The translations under genes were made by a program, and so were the position numbers. The notes beneath the pieces are model-generated. The model worked only from the letters and a program-made list of their open reading frames with translations. It was not told where the DNA came from and searched no databases. A DNA stretch of 36,958 bases, taken from positions 1-36,958 of the forward strand of contig JARBJD010000524.1 in assembly GCA_033064195.1 (NCBI GenBank). Reading direction: 5' to 3'. Positions 17,969 through 28,900 of this stretch are shown one piece after another. Each line of letters starts with the position of its first letter. Positions within the stretch are counted from its first letter, which is position 1. The DNA is from Blattamonas nauphoetae (lineage: Eukaryota; Preaxostyla; Oxymonadida).

Positions 17969-18376
17969 GTCAAACGATACTTCTCAATTCAGAATTCTCA
18001 CACTACTCAACTCCCTCCTGATTTTACCAATTCCAGAAACCAAAAATATGTTCACTTTCTCGACTGCAAACTTATCCATGTGAGAGAAGAAATAAATGGA
18101 AACTCAACTGTCATCTCAAAAGACATTCCTCAGCACATTACAATCCATGGTGATTGGATCCAGACTGATGCATTCAATGACTCGTTTGTTGCTTTCTGCA
18201 ATGAACAGATTGCGAAGCGAAAAAAATGGGAATTAAGTACTCGACAATCAATTGTGAAGATCTGGTTCAAAGACAGTTCTGGTGAATCGATTGAGATGGA
18301 AACAACGGAGACAATCAATGGAAAAATAATAAAAGAGTATTATGAATTTCTGGTTGATCTCATGTTGGAATACTAG
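17966..18376 (+). CDS. Small beta-rich protein between capsid and fibre
   Basis: A 136-residue protein with alternating strands and a C-terminal block IVKIWFKDSSGESIEM...YYEFLVDLMLEY. The pattern of an aromatic strand, DSSG turn, acidic strand and final hydrophobic strand recalls small single-jelly-roll or fibre-adaptor proteins, but I cannot assign a family. It converges on the fibre gene and overlaps its 3' end by 17 bp. Position suggests a penton, vertex or fibre-linking role, which is inference. Confidence 0.7.
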   Translation: MVKRYFSIQNSHTTQLPPDFTNSRNQKYVHFLDCKLIHVREEINGNSTVISKDIPQHITIHGDWIQTDAFNDSFVAFCNEQIAKRKKWELSTRQSIVKIWFKDSSGESIEMETTETINGKIIKEYYEFLVDLMLEY

Positions 18377-19280
18377 TCAGTGTGTTGTATTTTTGAATCA
18401 GTTCATTTAAGAGTGTCTGTTGTTGTCCGACGATAGAGGATAATTCCTGAATGGCTTTAATACAGAAGCAAGAGAGTTCTGCATAATCTACTTGAAGGCA
18501 GTCTGGATTGGAATCATTCACAACTTCAGGAAAGATTTCTTGGATTTGTTGTGCAATCACACCAATGTGTTTCTTCTCACTTTCCTTCTTCAAGCATTCA
18601 CATTTCTCTTTGCAGTTCTTCAAGAGTTCTTCATTAGTTTCGCTCTCTATTTGTCTCGTCACTTTGTTGATCTTCGAGTCGAATGTGTTGAACTGATACT
18701 GCACAATTTCCACTTTATTCAGTTGCTCAAGAACATCTGGGTATGGAACAATATTCCTTTTGACTCTTCTGTCTGACAGTTGAGAAAAACTTCCTGTTGT
18801 GGATATTGAAAACACTCCTGAACCTGTATCCTCATCGTAGTAATATAATGCTGGTTTGTCACAGGGAGACCACATCACGATGCCATCACCATTGAACTGA
18901 ATTCCTGAAGTTTCTGCAAGTGATTGCGAAATTGAAATTCCTGACGAGAATGTTGATGATGGATATGTTCCTGGATACTTCGGAAGTGATCCCTCTGCTA
19001 TGTTCCACTTCGCTCCATTCACATTGATCAATCCTCCAATTGTTGGTGTTGCAATACCGGCTGAACAAGTGATAGATCCATTCGTTGAAACCACTTTCTG
19101 AATTGAAGATATCGCTGTCTTATGTGCTTCTGTTGTCTTCTTGAGTGTATCGACTTCCTTCTGATTCGTTTCTACTTCCGACTGAAGTGAGTGTATGACA
19201 GCAGCATTATCATTGATGGTCGACATATTATGATCAATCATTTTCTCAATCATTTGTGAATTGTATTTTCGTCGATTCAT
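18360..19280 (-). CDS. Fibre protein with S74 (ICA) self-processing chaperone domain
   Basis: A 306-residue protein. Residues ~10-65 form a likely coiled-coil trimerisation stalk, and ~70-165 are a Gly/Ser/Thr-rich beta fibre (SITCSAGIATPTIGGLINVN). The rest is a peptidase S74 / intramolecular chaperone domain starting at FSQLSDRRVKRNI, with the expected Ser-Lys pair (S169, K174), the core HIGVIAQQIQEIFPEVV (~238-254) and LQVDYAELSC...IKAIQEL (~262-280), then a final coiled coil. In phage tail spikes this domain assists trimer folding and then cleaves itself off. A fibre with this tail in a eukaryotic element would likely project from the capsid for host attachment. The start at 19280 carries a TAAATG signal. 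Confidence 0.9.
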   Translation of the reverse strand: MNRRKYNSQMIEKMIDHNMSTINDNAAVIHSLQSEVETNQKEVDTLKKTTEAHKTAISSIQKVVSTNGSITCSAGIATPTIGGLINVNGAKWNIAEGSLPKYPGTYPSSTFSSGISISQSLAETSGIQFNGDGIVMWSPCDKPALYYYDEDTGSGVFSISTTGSFSQLSDRRVKRNIVPYPDVLEQLNKVEIVQYQFNTFDSKINKVTRQIESETNEELLKNCKEKCECLKKESEKKHIGVIAQQIQEIFPEVVNDSNPDCLQVDYAELSCFCIKAIQELSSIVGQQQTLLNELIQKYNTLTSIPT

Positions 19281-19316
19281 TTAAGTGTGTTCTTTAATGG
19301 AGATTAAAATTCCAAT
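19278..19316 (-). promoter_or_regulatory. TAAATG initiator of fibre gene
   Basis: Read on the minus strand, an AT-rich lead (GGAATTTTAATC...) ends in CACTTAAATG with the start codon of the fibre gene. Confidence 0.5.
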
Positions 19317-19439
19317 AATGTCAAATCAAAAATGCAAATTCACAAGTGTCTCAGTTATTAATGATTATATACAATTCAACAATAATCTCAGTCTCTTCTT
19401 TTTTCATTATTTTTGATAAATCCAAGGATGATGAAGCTC

Positions 19440-20696
19440 ATTAATGACGTCGTCAAGGGCATTCTCTTTCATTTTTGTTTCTCCATTCCAATGAAGTGCC
19501 CCAGGTGCCCCAGGTCGCATTTTAGAAATATTTGACGAATCTCAATAGCGCAAAGTTTTAATGTCAATTCTCCATTCCGATTAGGTGCCCCAGGTCGATC
19601 GCCAAAAAAATTTCATTTGAGATTTCAAAAGTCCACGTACGATCATTTTTGGGCATTCTTTTTCCGAGACAATTGAGAGCGTTCATTAATGCCAAGCAGT
19701 AGTGTCTATTCATCAATGCTATTGAGTCATCAAGTCAATATTCATAAAACAGAGATGTTTGATAGTCAGAGTAGCTCAGAAATGCCATCTCATAAATGAT
19801 TTATTACAATTTCACAACAACTTTCTTTAATTGACCTGGGTCATATCTCACTATTTGAGTCATCTTTAATGCCCTGTGACCCGAGTAAATCATTAAAAAT
19901 TGTTCCATCAAAGTCAAATTCCAATTATTTTAATAAAGAATGTAATAGATCATCCGTGAGCATAGTTCAATAGTGACCTCACACTGACGGATCTATACAA
20001 TAATTCTTGATTATTTATTGCCCTGTGACCCAGGTAAATCATTAAAAATTGTTCCATTAAAGTCAAATTCCAATTATATTTTATGAAGAATGTAATATAT
20101 CATCAGTGAGCCAACATCAGAGCATATCTCATGAAAGACAAAGTCAATATTCCTCATCTCGAATGCCCTGTGACCCGAGTAAATCACTAAAAATTGTTCC
20201 ATTAAAGTCAAATTCCAATTAGTTTAATGAAGAATGTACTAGATCATCAGTGAGCCAACAGTAGAGCACAATCCATGAAAGACAAAGTCAATATTCCTCA
20301 TCTCTAATGCCCTGTGACCCGAGTAAATCATTAAAAATTGTTCCATCAAAGTCCAAATCCACAAAGATTCTTCTCAATGTAAATTCTCGCCAACAGCTAG
20401 AAAATCATTAATGACATCAAATAATGAAATATCATCGAAAATATCACTAACATTGAGGTTCTCAGCAACTTGGAAAAATCACTAATTTTGACCACAATTG
20501 TGCCTTAGATCACCCATAACTCCTCACAGAGATGTCAGATTCCAATAATTCTTGCACCAATGAATTCAGAAGATCAATATTGACTTTATCAGAACGAATG
20601 AAGACGATCTGGAACACTTCACTTTTTTCGAACATTTCAGGTCCATAACCTTGTAGTAGTGTCAATAATCCACGCCATGTCAATAATTCACGATCT
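19440..20696. repeat. Right terminal inverted repeat of Polinton 1
   Basis: This non-coding end region matches, in inverted orientation, the region 28901-30270. The clearest matches are 19495-19700 against 30010-30212 (CCTGGGGCACC motifs, a CGTACGTGGAC motif and CAATTGTC) and the outer tip 20650-20696 against 28901-28950 (AGATCGTGAATTATTGA and CGTGGATTATTGAC). The outer base is followed by TTGAGG. The tip beginning with AG fits Polinton ends. The middle differs because of tandem repeat growth on this side and an insertion on the other. Confidence 0.65.
19871..20354 (+). repeat. ~145 bp tandem repeat, 3.4 copies
   Basis: Copies start at 19871, 20020, 20165 and 20309, each with GCCCTGTGACCC. 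They share about 80 well-conserved bases (TAAATCATTAAAAATTGTTC and following), with a diverged second half in the first copy. The array lies inside the terminal repeat region. Confidence 0.85.
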
Positions 20697-20982
20697 TTGA
20701 GGAAATGACTGGTGAGGACATGCTAAGGACAGGGCTGGACTGTTTTGAGATATAGAGGTCAAAGATCTGAGGAGAAGGTGCATTTTTATGTGCAATGGGT
20801 TGATCAGAACGAATTGTGTCCATTTCTCCTTTATACATCAATTAATCTTGCGTATTATGATGAAAATAACATTAAACTTGAATTGATTGACTAGTTGACA
20901 TGTTTAGAGAATGTGTGGAATTAGTGACAAATTGGGATTGATCGTCTTTCTGCTCTTCCATGTTTTCTTTCAATTAACGCTG
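20697..20982. other. Spacer without a recognised gene
   Basis: Between the Polinton end and the minisatellite I see only AT-rich sequence and no coding signal. Confidence 0.5.
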
Positions 20983-23555
20983 AGCTCTTTTCCTTGTTCG
21001 CTCTTCTTGTTTCGCTCTTCTTTCTTCTCGCTTCTGTGTTTCGCTCTTCTTTCTTCTCGCTTCTTTGTTCGCTCTTCTTTCTTCTCGCTTCTTTGTTCGC
21101 TCTTCTTTCCTCTCTCTTCCTTGTTCGCTCTTCTTTCTTCTCGCTTCTTTGTTCGCTCTTCTTTCTTCTCTCTTCCTTGTTCGCTCTTCTGTGTTTCGCT
21201 CTTCTTTCTTCTCGCTTCTTTGTTCGCTCTTCTCGCTTCTGTGTTTCGCTCTTCTTTCTTCTCGCTTCTTCTTTCTTCTCTCTTCTTTCTTTCTCTCTTC
21301 CTTGTTCGCTCTTCTTTCTTCTCGCTTCTTTGTTCGCTCTTCTTTCTTCTCGCTTCTTTGTTCGCTCTTCTGTGTTTCGCTCTTCTTTCTTCTCGCTTCC
21401 TTGTTCGCTCTTCTGTGTTTCGCTCTTCTTTCTTTCGCTTCTTTGTTCGCTCTTCTTTCTTCTCGCTTCTTTGTTCGCTCTTCTTTCTTCTCGCTTCTTT
21501 GTTCGCTCTTCTGTGTTTCGCTCTTCTTTCTTTTCGCTTCTTTGTTCGCTCTTCTTTCTTCTCGCTTCTTTGTTCGCTCTTCTTTCTTCTCGCTTCTTTG
21601 TTCGCTCTTCTGTGTTTCGCTCTTCTTTCTTCTCGCTTCCTTGTTCGCTCTTCTGTGTTTCGCTCTTCTTTCTTCTCGCTTCTTTGTTCGCTCTTCTTTC
21701 TTCTCGCTTCTTTGTTCGCTCTTCTTTCTTCTCGCTTCTGTGTTTCGCTCTTCTTTCTTCTCGCTTCTTTGTTCGCTCTTCTTTCTTCTCGCTTCTTTGT
21801 TCGCTCTTCTTTCTTCTCTCTTCCTTGTTCGCTCTTCTGTGTTTCGCTCTTCTTTCTTCTCGCTTCCTTGTTCGCTCTTCTGTGTTTCGCTCTTCTTTCT
21901 TCTCGCTTCCTTGTTCGCTCTTCTGTGTTTCGCTCTTCTTTCTTCTCGCTTCTGTGTTTCGCTCTTCTTTCTTCTCTCTTCCTTGTTCGCTCTTCTTTCT
22001 TCTCGCTTCTTCGTTCGCTCTTCTTTCTTCTCTCTTCCTTGTTCGCTCTTCTTTCTTCTCGCTTCTTTGTTCGCTCTTCTTTCTTCTCGCTTCTTTGTTC
22101 GCTCTTCTGTGTTTCGCTCTTCTTTCTTCTCGCTTCCTTGTTCGCTCTTCTGTGTTTCGCTCTTCTTTCTTTTCGCTTCTTTGTTCGCTCTTCTTTCTTC
22201 TCGCTTCTTTGTTCGCTCTTCTTTCTTCTCGCTTCTGTGTTTCGCTCTTCTTTCTTCTCGCTTCTTTGTTCGCTCTTCTTTCTTCTCTCTTCCTTGTTCG
22301 CTCTTCTGTGTTTCGCTCTTCTTTCTTCTCGCTTCTTTGTTCGCTCTTCTTTCTTCTCACTTCTTCGTTCGCTCTTCTTTCTTCTCTCTTCCTTGTTCGC
22401 TCTTCTGTGTTTCGCTCTTCTTTCTTCTCGCTTCCTTGTTCGCTCTTCTGTGTTTCGCTCTTCTTTCTTCTCGCTTCTTTGTTCGCTCTTCTTTCTTCTC
22501 GCTTCTTTGTTCGCTCTTCTTTCTTCTCGCTTCCTTGTTCGCTCTTCTGTGTTTCGCTCTTCTTTCTTTTCGCTTCTTTGTTCGCTCTTCTTTCTTCTCG
22601 CTTCTTTGTTCGCTCTTCTTTCTTCTCGCTTCTGTGTTTCGCTCTTCTTTCTTCTCGCTTCTTTGTTCGCTCTTCTGTGTTTCGCTCTTCTTTCTTTTCG
22701 CTTCTTTGTTCGCTCTTCTGTGTTTCGCTCTTCTTTCTTTTCGCTTCTTTGTTCGCTCTTCTTTCTTCTCGCTTCTTTGTTCGCTCTTCTTTCTTCTCTC
22801 TTCCTTGTTCGCTCTTCTTTCTTCTCGCTTCTTTGTTCGCTCTTCTTTCTTCTCGCTTCTTTGTTCGCTCTTCTGTGTTTCGCTCTTCTTTCTTTTCGCT
22901 TCTTTGTTCGCTCTTCTTTCTTCTCGCTTCTTTGTTCGCTCTTCTTTCTTCTCGCTTCTGTGTTTCGCTCTTCTTTCTTCTCGCTTCTTTGTTCGCTCTT
23001 CTTTCTTCTCTCTTCCTTGTTCGCTCTTCTTTCTTCTCGCTTCTGTGTTTCGCTCTTCTTTCTTCTCGCTTCTTTGTTCGCTCTTCTTTCTTCTCGCTTC
23101 CTTGTTCGCTCTTCTGTGTTTCGCTCTTCTTTCTTTTCGCTTCTTTGTTCGCTCTTCTTTCTTTTCGCTTCTTTGTTCGCTCTTCTTTCTTCTCGCTTCT
23201 TTGTTCGCTCTTCTTTCTTCTCGCTTCTGTGTTTCGCTCTTCTTTCTTCTCGCTTCTTTGTTCGCTCTTCTTTCTTCTCTCTTCCTTGTTCGCTCTTCTG
23301 TGTTTCGCTCTTCTTTCTTCTCGCTTCTTTGTTCGCTCTTCTTTCTTCTCACTTCTTCGTTCGCTCTTCTTTCTTCTCTCTTCCTTGTTCGCTCTTCTGT
23401 GTTTCGCTCTTCTTTCTTCTCGCTTCTTTGTTCGCTCTTCTTTCTTCTCGCTTCTTTGTTCGCTCTTCTTTCTTCTCTCTTCCTTGTTCGCTCTTCTGTG
23501 TTTCGCTCTTCTTTCTTCTCTCTTTCATCTTCGCTCTTCCTTCTTCTCTCTTCCT
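20983..23555. repeat. 2.6 kb pyrimidine-rich minisatellite (28 bp and 15 bp units)
   Basis: The array is built from a 28 bp unit (TTCGCTCTTC, then TTTCTTCTCG, then CTTCTTTG or a CTCTTCCTTG variant) and a 15 bp unit TTCGCTCTTCTGTGT, in mixed order, roughly 90 to 110 units. The plus strand is nearly all C and T with regular CG and TG steps. Stop codons are absent in all three plus frames and one minus frame over long distances, giving false open frames of up to 904 codons (minus strand: Lys/Arg/Glu-rich). Because 28 is not a multiple of 3 the frame rotates each unit, so the long frames are a by-product of the repeat, not evidence of a gene. Confidence 0.95.
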
Positions 23556-23869
23556 CGCTGCTTCCCGCAGCGTCGTGTGTAGTCTTTTTCGATCTTCTTC
23601 CTCTTCCACTGGGCCACTTTGTTGAGATGGGACATAGATTCCGAAGACGAAGACACTTCATTTCCATTTCGAACATGCAACGTGTCGTTCTCCCATTCAT
23701 TTGACTATTCGATGGACCCATTCACAAATGGTCTGTTCTCGTCGTTGTCAGTAACAATGTCAGTCATTGGGACAGACATGAACATCAAATCTGTCTTCAA
23801 TCTGGAGAAGTCGTATGTTGTGGACCAGCACAAAGGAAGAATGTCACTCCTGGCTCCAAATAGTGGAAT
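23556..23869 (+). other. Host-like coding remnant next to the minisatellite
   Basis: A plus-strand frame at 23619-23903 reads with beta-strand texture (CNVSFSHSFDYSMD, GLFSSLSVTMSVIGTDMN), like the beta-helix fragments elsewhere in the window. It is too short to assign. The minus strand is also open here, so orientation is uncertain. Confidence 0.3.
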
Positions 23870-24082
23870 GCTCGTTCGCAGCATGCCGTTCGAGTGGAAA
23901 TGAAGGAGCAGTGAACATTGAGTGTTCAAAGAGCGTCTGGGCTCGTTCGCAGCATGCCGTTCGAGTGGAAATGAAGGAGCAGTGAACATTGAGTGTTCAA
24001 AGAGCGTCTGGGCTCGTTCGCAGCATGCCGTTCGAGTGGAAATGAAGGAGCAGTGAACATTGAGTGTTCAAAGAGCGTCTGG
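23870..24082. repeat. Perfect 71 bp tandem repeat, 3 copies
   Basis: Copies at 23870-23940, 23941-24011 and 24012-24082 appear identical, each from GCTCGTTCGCAGCATGCCGT to GAGCGTCTGG. Perfect identity indicates recent duplication or an assembly artefact. Confidence 0.95.
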
Positions 24083-27000
24083 TCTTCCTCGCTGGTTGTC
24101 TACTCATACTTCTCCCAGTGCTCTTAGCAAAGCACTGGACAGCCTAACGCGCAACCCGAATCATCAGCTCTTCGATCGGTGTCCCTCCTCCACTACTTGC
24201 TTGGCAGTTCGTTCGAACAGTGGAACAGACACTCTCAGGAGCGTTGTTCATGCTGCCCTCTTCGCTTTCACTCACTTCCCGGTCTGGCTCATCTGGAAAG
24301 TCTGCGGTGGAAGACCTCGGGTAACGCAAGACCCTCACTTCTGCACACAAACGAGAAATTGACAGAACAACAAGGAAAACCTTCGAGGTCGAGATCAGGT
24401 GACGAGATCGTCTTCTGCAAGCACTCCCTCTTGATCTTCTGCAACTGCGGCAAGATTTTTGTCGTAAAATTCGTCGCCGGTGAGTGTGTTGTCCTGACTG
24501 CCGTAGAGAAAGCGGGCGGAGATGTTTTGAGGAATTCGACATATTTCAGGATGACCTCGTCGAGTTGGGCTGGATCGTGGATAAACGACGTGTTGTCGAG
24601 GATAGCTGAAGTGAACCTGTCCGTCTTGAAGATGAGCGACTTGTTGGATGGGTCAGCGAGTGGGAAGAATGTTGGGTGGAGAGGACGATGAGGATGTCTT
24701 CACACTGAACAACACGAGAGAAGACTCTGTTGATGAACAAGGTCAGAGTGTTCTGCGTGCCGGATGTCCAAAACGCGTGCGTATCGACCTCATCCTTCTA
24801 CATGTGGGCGAGTGGGGTTGAAGTCGTTCGCTACATCGAGATGAACGAAGCGAACGAAACCGACAGTCTGTTGGATGGAGAGTCGCTACCCTGATTCGAA
24901 TAACGAAATTAGTACGCCTTCAAACACGTTGTCTCTGTGTCATCCAATTTGTGAGCGATTTGAGAAGCGAGAGTACGAGAATGTGGGGCAGCAGACGAGA
25001 AACTCCTGAGTGGATCGAGTCAGACAACGAAGAGGAGGGTTCATGCGCCATCCATTTCTGCAAAGATCACTCCACAATTGACAGCTGAATACTCCGAACA
25101 ACAAAAAGGGGTCCAAAGATGGCAATGGTTTAGGGCTGTTCGAGCTCTGTCTGGTAGAATGCTTCATTGTTGACAGCAATCTCGACTGAGATAGCATCGC
25201 AAGCATGAACCGTCACACTCCTCCCTCGCTTGGAGTTTTCCTCCGCTTGAATGTTGTTATCTTTGGCATCGCTTCCTCGTTGCGAGTTTGAGAATGAGCT
25301 CGCTTGTCTCTTCCTCGTACTCGATATCTCCGTCATTGTCCCACGTGCAAGGCAGCCGTCTACGAAGGCCCATTCAGCTGTGACCACAAAGCCACTACCA
25401 GTGTTAGCAGTGGCGATATAACACAGACTGGGCTTGAGTTCAGCAGCTCGACGGGTGGAATAGAGGCGTAAAGAAGTCTGCTGTGCCAGTAGTGATGGTC
25501 GGGCCAGCCGCAGCTGGAGGCAATTCCATGGCACCATGGTGAAACAGCTGGCTCTATTGCAAAGGGATGGAGAGAGGGTTGGGCGAGGGAGAGCTGCAGA
25601 GAGAGTGTGGTGGAGGTGTCTTGTTCATTCGGAAGCGGCGGAATCCCAAGCTCTCATCGAACAGTCCAAAACGTCCAGTATAACAAACACGATGCCCTCG
25701 TTGTTCATCACCTCCACCACTCACTCCACCACGTTATTCTCAAACTTCAACCAGCTTAGAGTGTGAAGATGGCTTGTCAGATGACGTCATGTCACGGAAA
25801 AGGCGAGATCGACACAAAATGTTGCAGAAACAGTGACGTTGTTCGACGGCGGCATAAATCACTGAATGAGACTCCACTCGCTTCAAACATTGCAGAGGAG
25901 CATAAAAGATGGGTGACGGGGTCTGAATAGGTTTGTCAAGATTGACTCTTCCGTCTGCCCTCATTCGCTCTTCAATATCCATATCTTCACGCTCGTCTGT
26001 TTCTCGCGACAGAATCGTGCCGATGATTTCAACAGAAGAGTTTCCATTCGACAGTACAACAAGCTGGTCAACAATCGAACGCAAGAAGAACATCACGGTA
26101 TCAGCGTGACAGATTCGGATCGCTGCTGATTCGTCTGGAAAATGCGTCAGGTACATGAAGGGGTTTTGTCTGCCACGTGCGCCAGTGCTGCATATCACCA
26201 CCCCACAAACGACATGTCCAGAGTTCTAGTTCGAATGGCCTGTTTCCGAAGCGGAAAGCCAGCTCCATCCACCTCCATCATTCAAAAATCAGTTGTACTT
26301 TGATAATCTGGTGTGGTTTGCGTGAGTCAGGGAACATAGTCGATGACGATGAGTGGTTGTCATCTTTCTCGGCGAGCTTCAGATTCAGCATGTTGATTGT
26401 GGTGCAGAGATGGACACGGTTTTTCATTTCGTTGTGGAGGAAAGTGACGAGTGTCTGTATGTTCTTCACTTCTCAGACGAGAAAAGGCGAGTGAGAGTCT
26501 GAGTCGAACACCGCTCAAAAGGATCCACTATTGATTGTCAGTGTCTTCTTTTTCAAATTCTTCCGATGTGTCAAAGAAGCTGAACGTCCTCAAAGTCCTT
26601 CGAGTGTTTGGATGTTGTCTTGTCGTGTTTTGACAGAGTTTCCTTCGTATTCTGCTCGCAATGCATTCTGTCGCGGATGAGAGGCGAGGCTGTGTTTGTC
26701 GGTGAAGGAAGAACAGTTGCTTAGTTGAGAGTGACTCGGAGAAATGTACCTCCGTGTACCTGTTTGATGCAGTCAGCCGCATGCTCTATGTTTTCTTCTT
26801 CTTCCACTTCGCTCTCTTTGGCTCTTCTGAGCCTTGTCGGAACTTAATCCCATGTGTGCTTCCATTCGACGTCATCATGTTGTGTTTGACTTTAGACAAG
26901 CTGTCGTTCCTGTCCAGTCCCGCTGTCTCACCAGGGCGAAGCGGAGGAGTGTGAATGACAGATTGTCCTGAACTGAAGAGCCCTTTGATTGTGATCATGG

Positions 27001-28899
27001 TGAGTATGGCGATAGAGGGATACTGGGTCTGTCTTGCTTTTGACATCGATTTCCTCGAAACTTTCATCGAATTGCACGCACTTCGAGATCTCGCTGTTTG
27101 GATCAGATCTTCCCTCCACTCCTTCAGCTCTACAATCAGCGCATCCAGCTGCGAAAAGGAAGTCGTATACGCCTGTCTCGACGTCGAGTCGGTAGGCGAA
27201 TGTGCGGAGAAGACGGGGGAAGGTCCCACGAAGAGCGTGCTGGTCGGAGTGGATAGGGCGAGGCGGAAGTGGAGGGTGACGGTGGTGTCGTCGTGGAGGT
27301 GCGAAACACGCGTTGGGCTGAGTAGGGTGTGGCGAGGCGAGGCGAGCGGGCGAGATAGGGGACGGCCCAAGAAGGCGTTTGGAAGGAGTCGATGGAAGGC
27401 GGGGTTGTTCGGCGATTTCACGGAAGGGGAGGTCCTCCTGAACGACTTCTGCTCGTTCTCGTGCGGGACCTTCTCCCACTGGGAGCACAGTGGGCGTTTG
27501 TCCATCTTCAGCTGAGCAGGACGAGGCGAGAACAGCAACAAGGTCAGCCTGTACGGTGTGTGGGAGTAGCAGTGGTCGAAGGTGGACTCGCTCGGCACGC
27601 GCTGTTGGATGAAGCGTAGGGACACGAACGCGTGCGAGCTGAATTTGGAGGCTGCTGCGAACTCCAACAGAGTTCCGCGAATGAAACTCGACTTTCTCGG
27701 CAACGTGGACTCGTTCCAGCTGAAGGCACGTGAGGACTGCCAACAGCACACGTCGACGATCATTCTGGATGGGGAGACGGAGGAGAGGGACGCTGTGTAT
27801 GTGTGTGGGGAGCGGGTGAGGCGGACCAGTCCATCCTTCTCATCGACAGACCCATCTTCCCCTACAACTCACGTGAATATCCAACAGGATACGATCTTGG
27901 TCAAACTGTCGTTCTTCCTTTGAGTACAACACGAAGCTCACTGTCCCACGTTGATGAAGACAACAGTCGAAGCGGAGGGTGAGGTTGGCATCGCGATGTA
28001 CTCGTTCAACCGGCCGTGAACATTCGACGGGATATTCTGAGCTCCCTACTGTCGTTGCTGTTGACGTCCAGTTGGTCCGAAAGAGACAGACAGTGATATG
28101 ATATTCTATTCCACAGGTGTAGCAGTTTCCATCTTTTCGTTGTCCGATTCCGATCGTGGGAATTTTATCTTCTTTGAGATATCTTTAAAGACGTAAGGCA
28201 AGGGAGGGTGGTTGAGTCAGGGATGAAATAGAGGATCGGTTTAGACTTGGCTTCTGTTGTCTGCCTGAAGTGACGTTAGTGTGTTTTCTGAATCCCGCCA
28301 CATCTCAACATGGACAAGGGGTAGATTCTTCCGTGCAATATGATGAGATAGCTGTGGAATATTCTCGGTTGTTGATTTGTGGTGAGCGATCGTCAGGAAT
28401 TGACGATGCAGTACAGTGTTAGAAACGTGGAAAAGTGGGTAGTTGATTCGATCAGAGGTTATGTCGAGGTAATTAATGCTATCCTTCGATGATTTGCAGA
28501 GAAATTGGCTGGCGTTTCGAAATTTTGACAGTACGATAATCAGCGGGAAATTAGCGGGATAATGAAAGTGGAAGGGATGTAGTCGACCAATTGTTGGAAT
28601 AAGTCAATTCATTCTGGTTAATTGTGATAATTTAAATTGATCCACAGTTGATCAAGCCCATTTTCTGTATGAAAATCGAGCTAACTTCGTATTTGAGATT
28701 TTTCTGAAATGAATTACGTAAAATCGTCTTTAGTCCCTCCTTTTCTCCAGTATCCACAATTATCTGCTTATTTTACTTGAGTATGGTGATCGTGATGGAC
28801 ATCCCACACTTTCTTCAAATCTCTCTCGAGCCGACAAGTGTCAAATAGCTTAACCACTTCAGGAAAATGATCACACCGATGGCAGTATTATCCAGTTTG
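24083..28899. other. Host-like region without a definable gene
   Basis: About 4.8 kb with a coding-like base mix but only short frames on both strands. The best plus-strand candidate spans 26955-27923 in one frame interrupted by two in-frame stops (after residues SIFS and GVWE), with beta-helix-like text near its end (MKLDFLGNVDSFQL, TSTIILDGETEERDAVYVC). Minus-strand frames at 24144-24542, 25130-25537, 25740-26201 and 26786-27763 compete with it and have no recognisable domain. 27.1-27.8 kb is distinctly GC-richer. 28.0-28.9 kb shows nothing I can name. It may be decayed genes or intron-bearing host genes. Confidence 0.35.
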
Positions 28900-28900
28900 A

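Larger units (their letters stand above)
3700..20696 (+). mobile_element. Polinton/Maverick-type virus-like element (copy 1)
   Basis: About 17 kb of closely spaced genes with the Polinton hallmark set: family B DNA polymerase, retroviral-type integrase, FtsK/HerA-like packaging ATPase and capsid-like proteins, plus a fibre. The right end is an inverted repeat (19440-20696) that pairs with sequence at 28901-30270. The left terminal repeat was not found, and the listed left limit is only the start of the gene block. Long frames of 1320, 640 and 560 codons imply a young insertion. Most of it looks whole, with perhaps one to three breaks. No adenain-type maturation protease was recognised. Confidence 0.9.

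Noticed and set aside
14314-19280. A retrovirus or LTR element around the integrase
   Set aside because: No reverse transcriptase, protease or long terminal repeats; the DNA polymerase, ATPase and capsid genes place the integrase in a Polinton.
19871-20354. CRISPR array
   Set aside because: The unit is ~145 bp with diverging halves, not short identical repeats with unique spacers, and the context is eukaryotic.
20911-23704. Open frames of 904, 879 and 862 codons on the plus strand
   Set aside because: They are three readings of the same minisatellite. The rotating 28 bp unit makes every plus frame stop-free; there is no start context or domain.
20921-23721. Lys/Arg/Glu-rich minus-strand frames of 479 and 454 codons
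   Set aside because: Reverse reading of the same minisatellite; highly charged repeats without a domain.
26786-27763. Minus-strand frame of 325 codons
   Set aside because: Proline/Arg/Ser-rich text typical of an antisense reading in GC-rich DNA; no domain, and a plus-strand candidate overlaps it.
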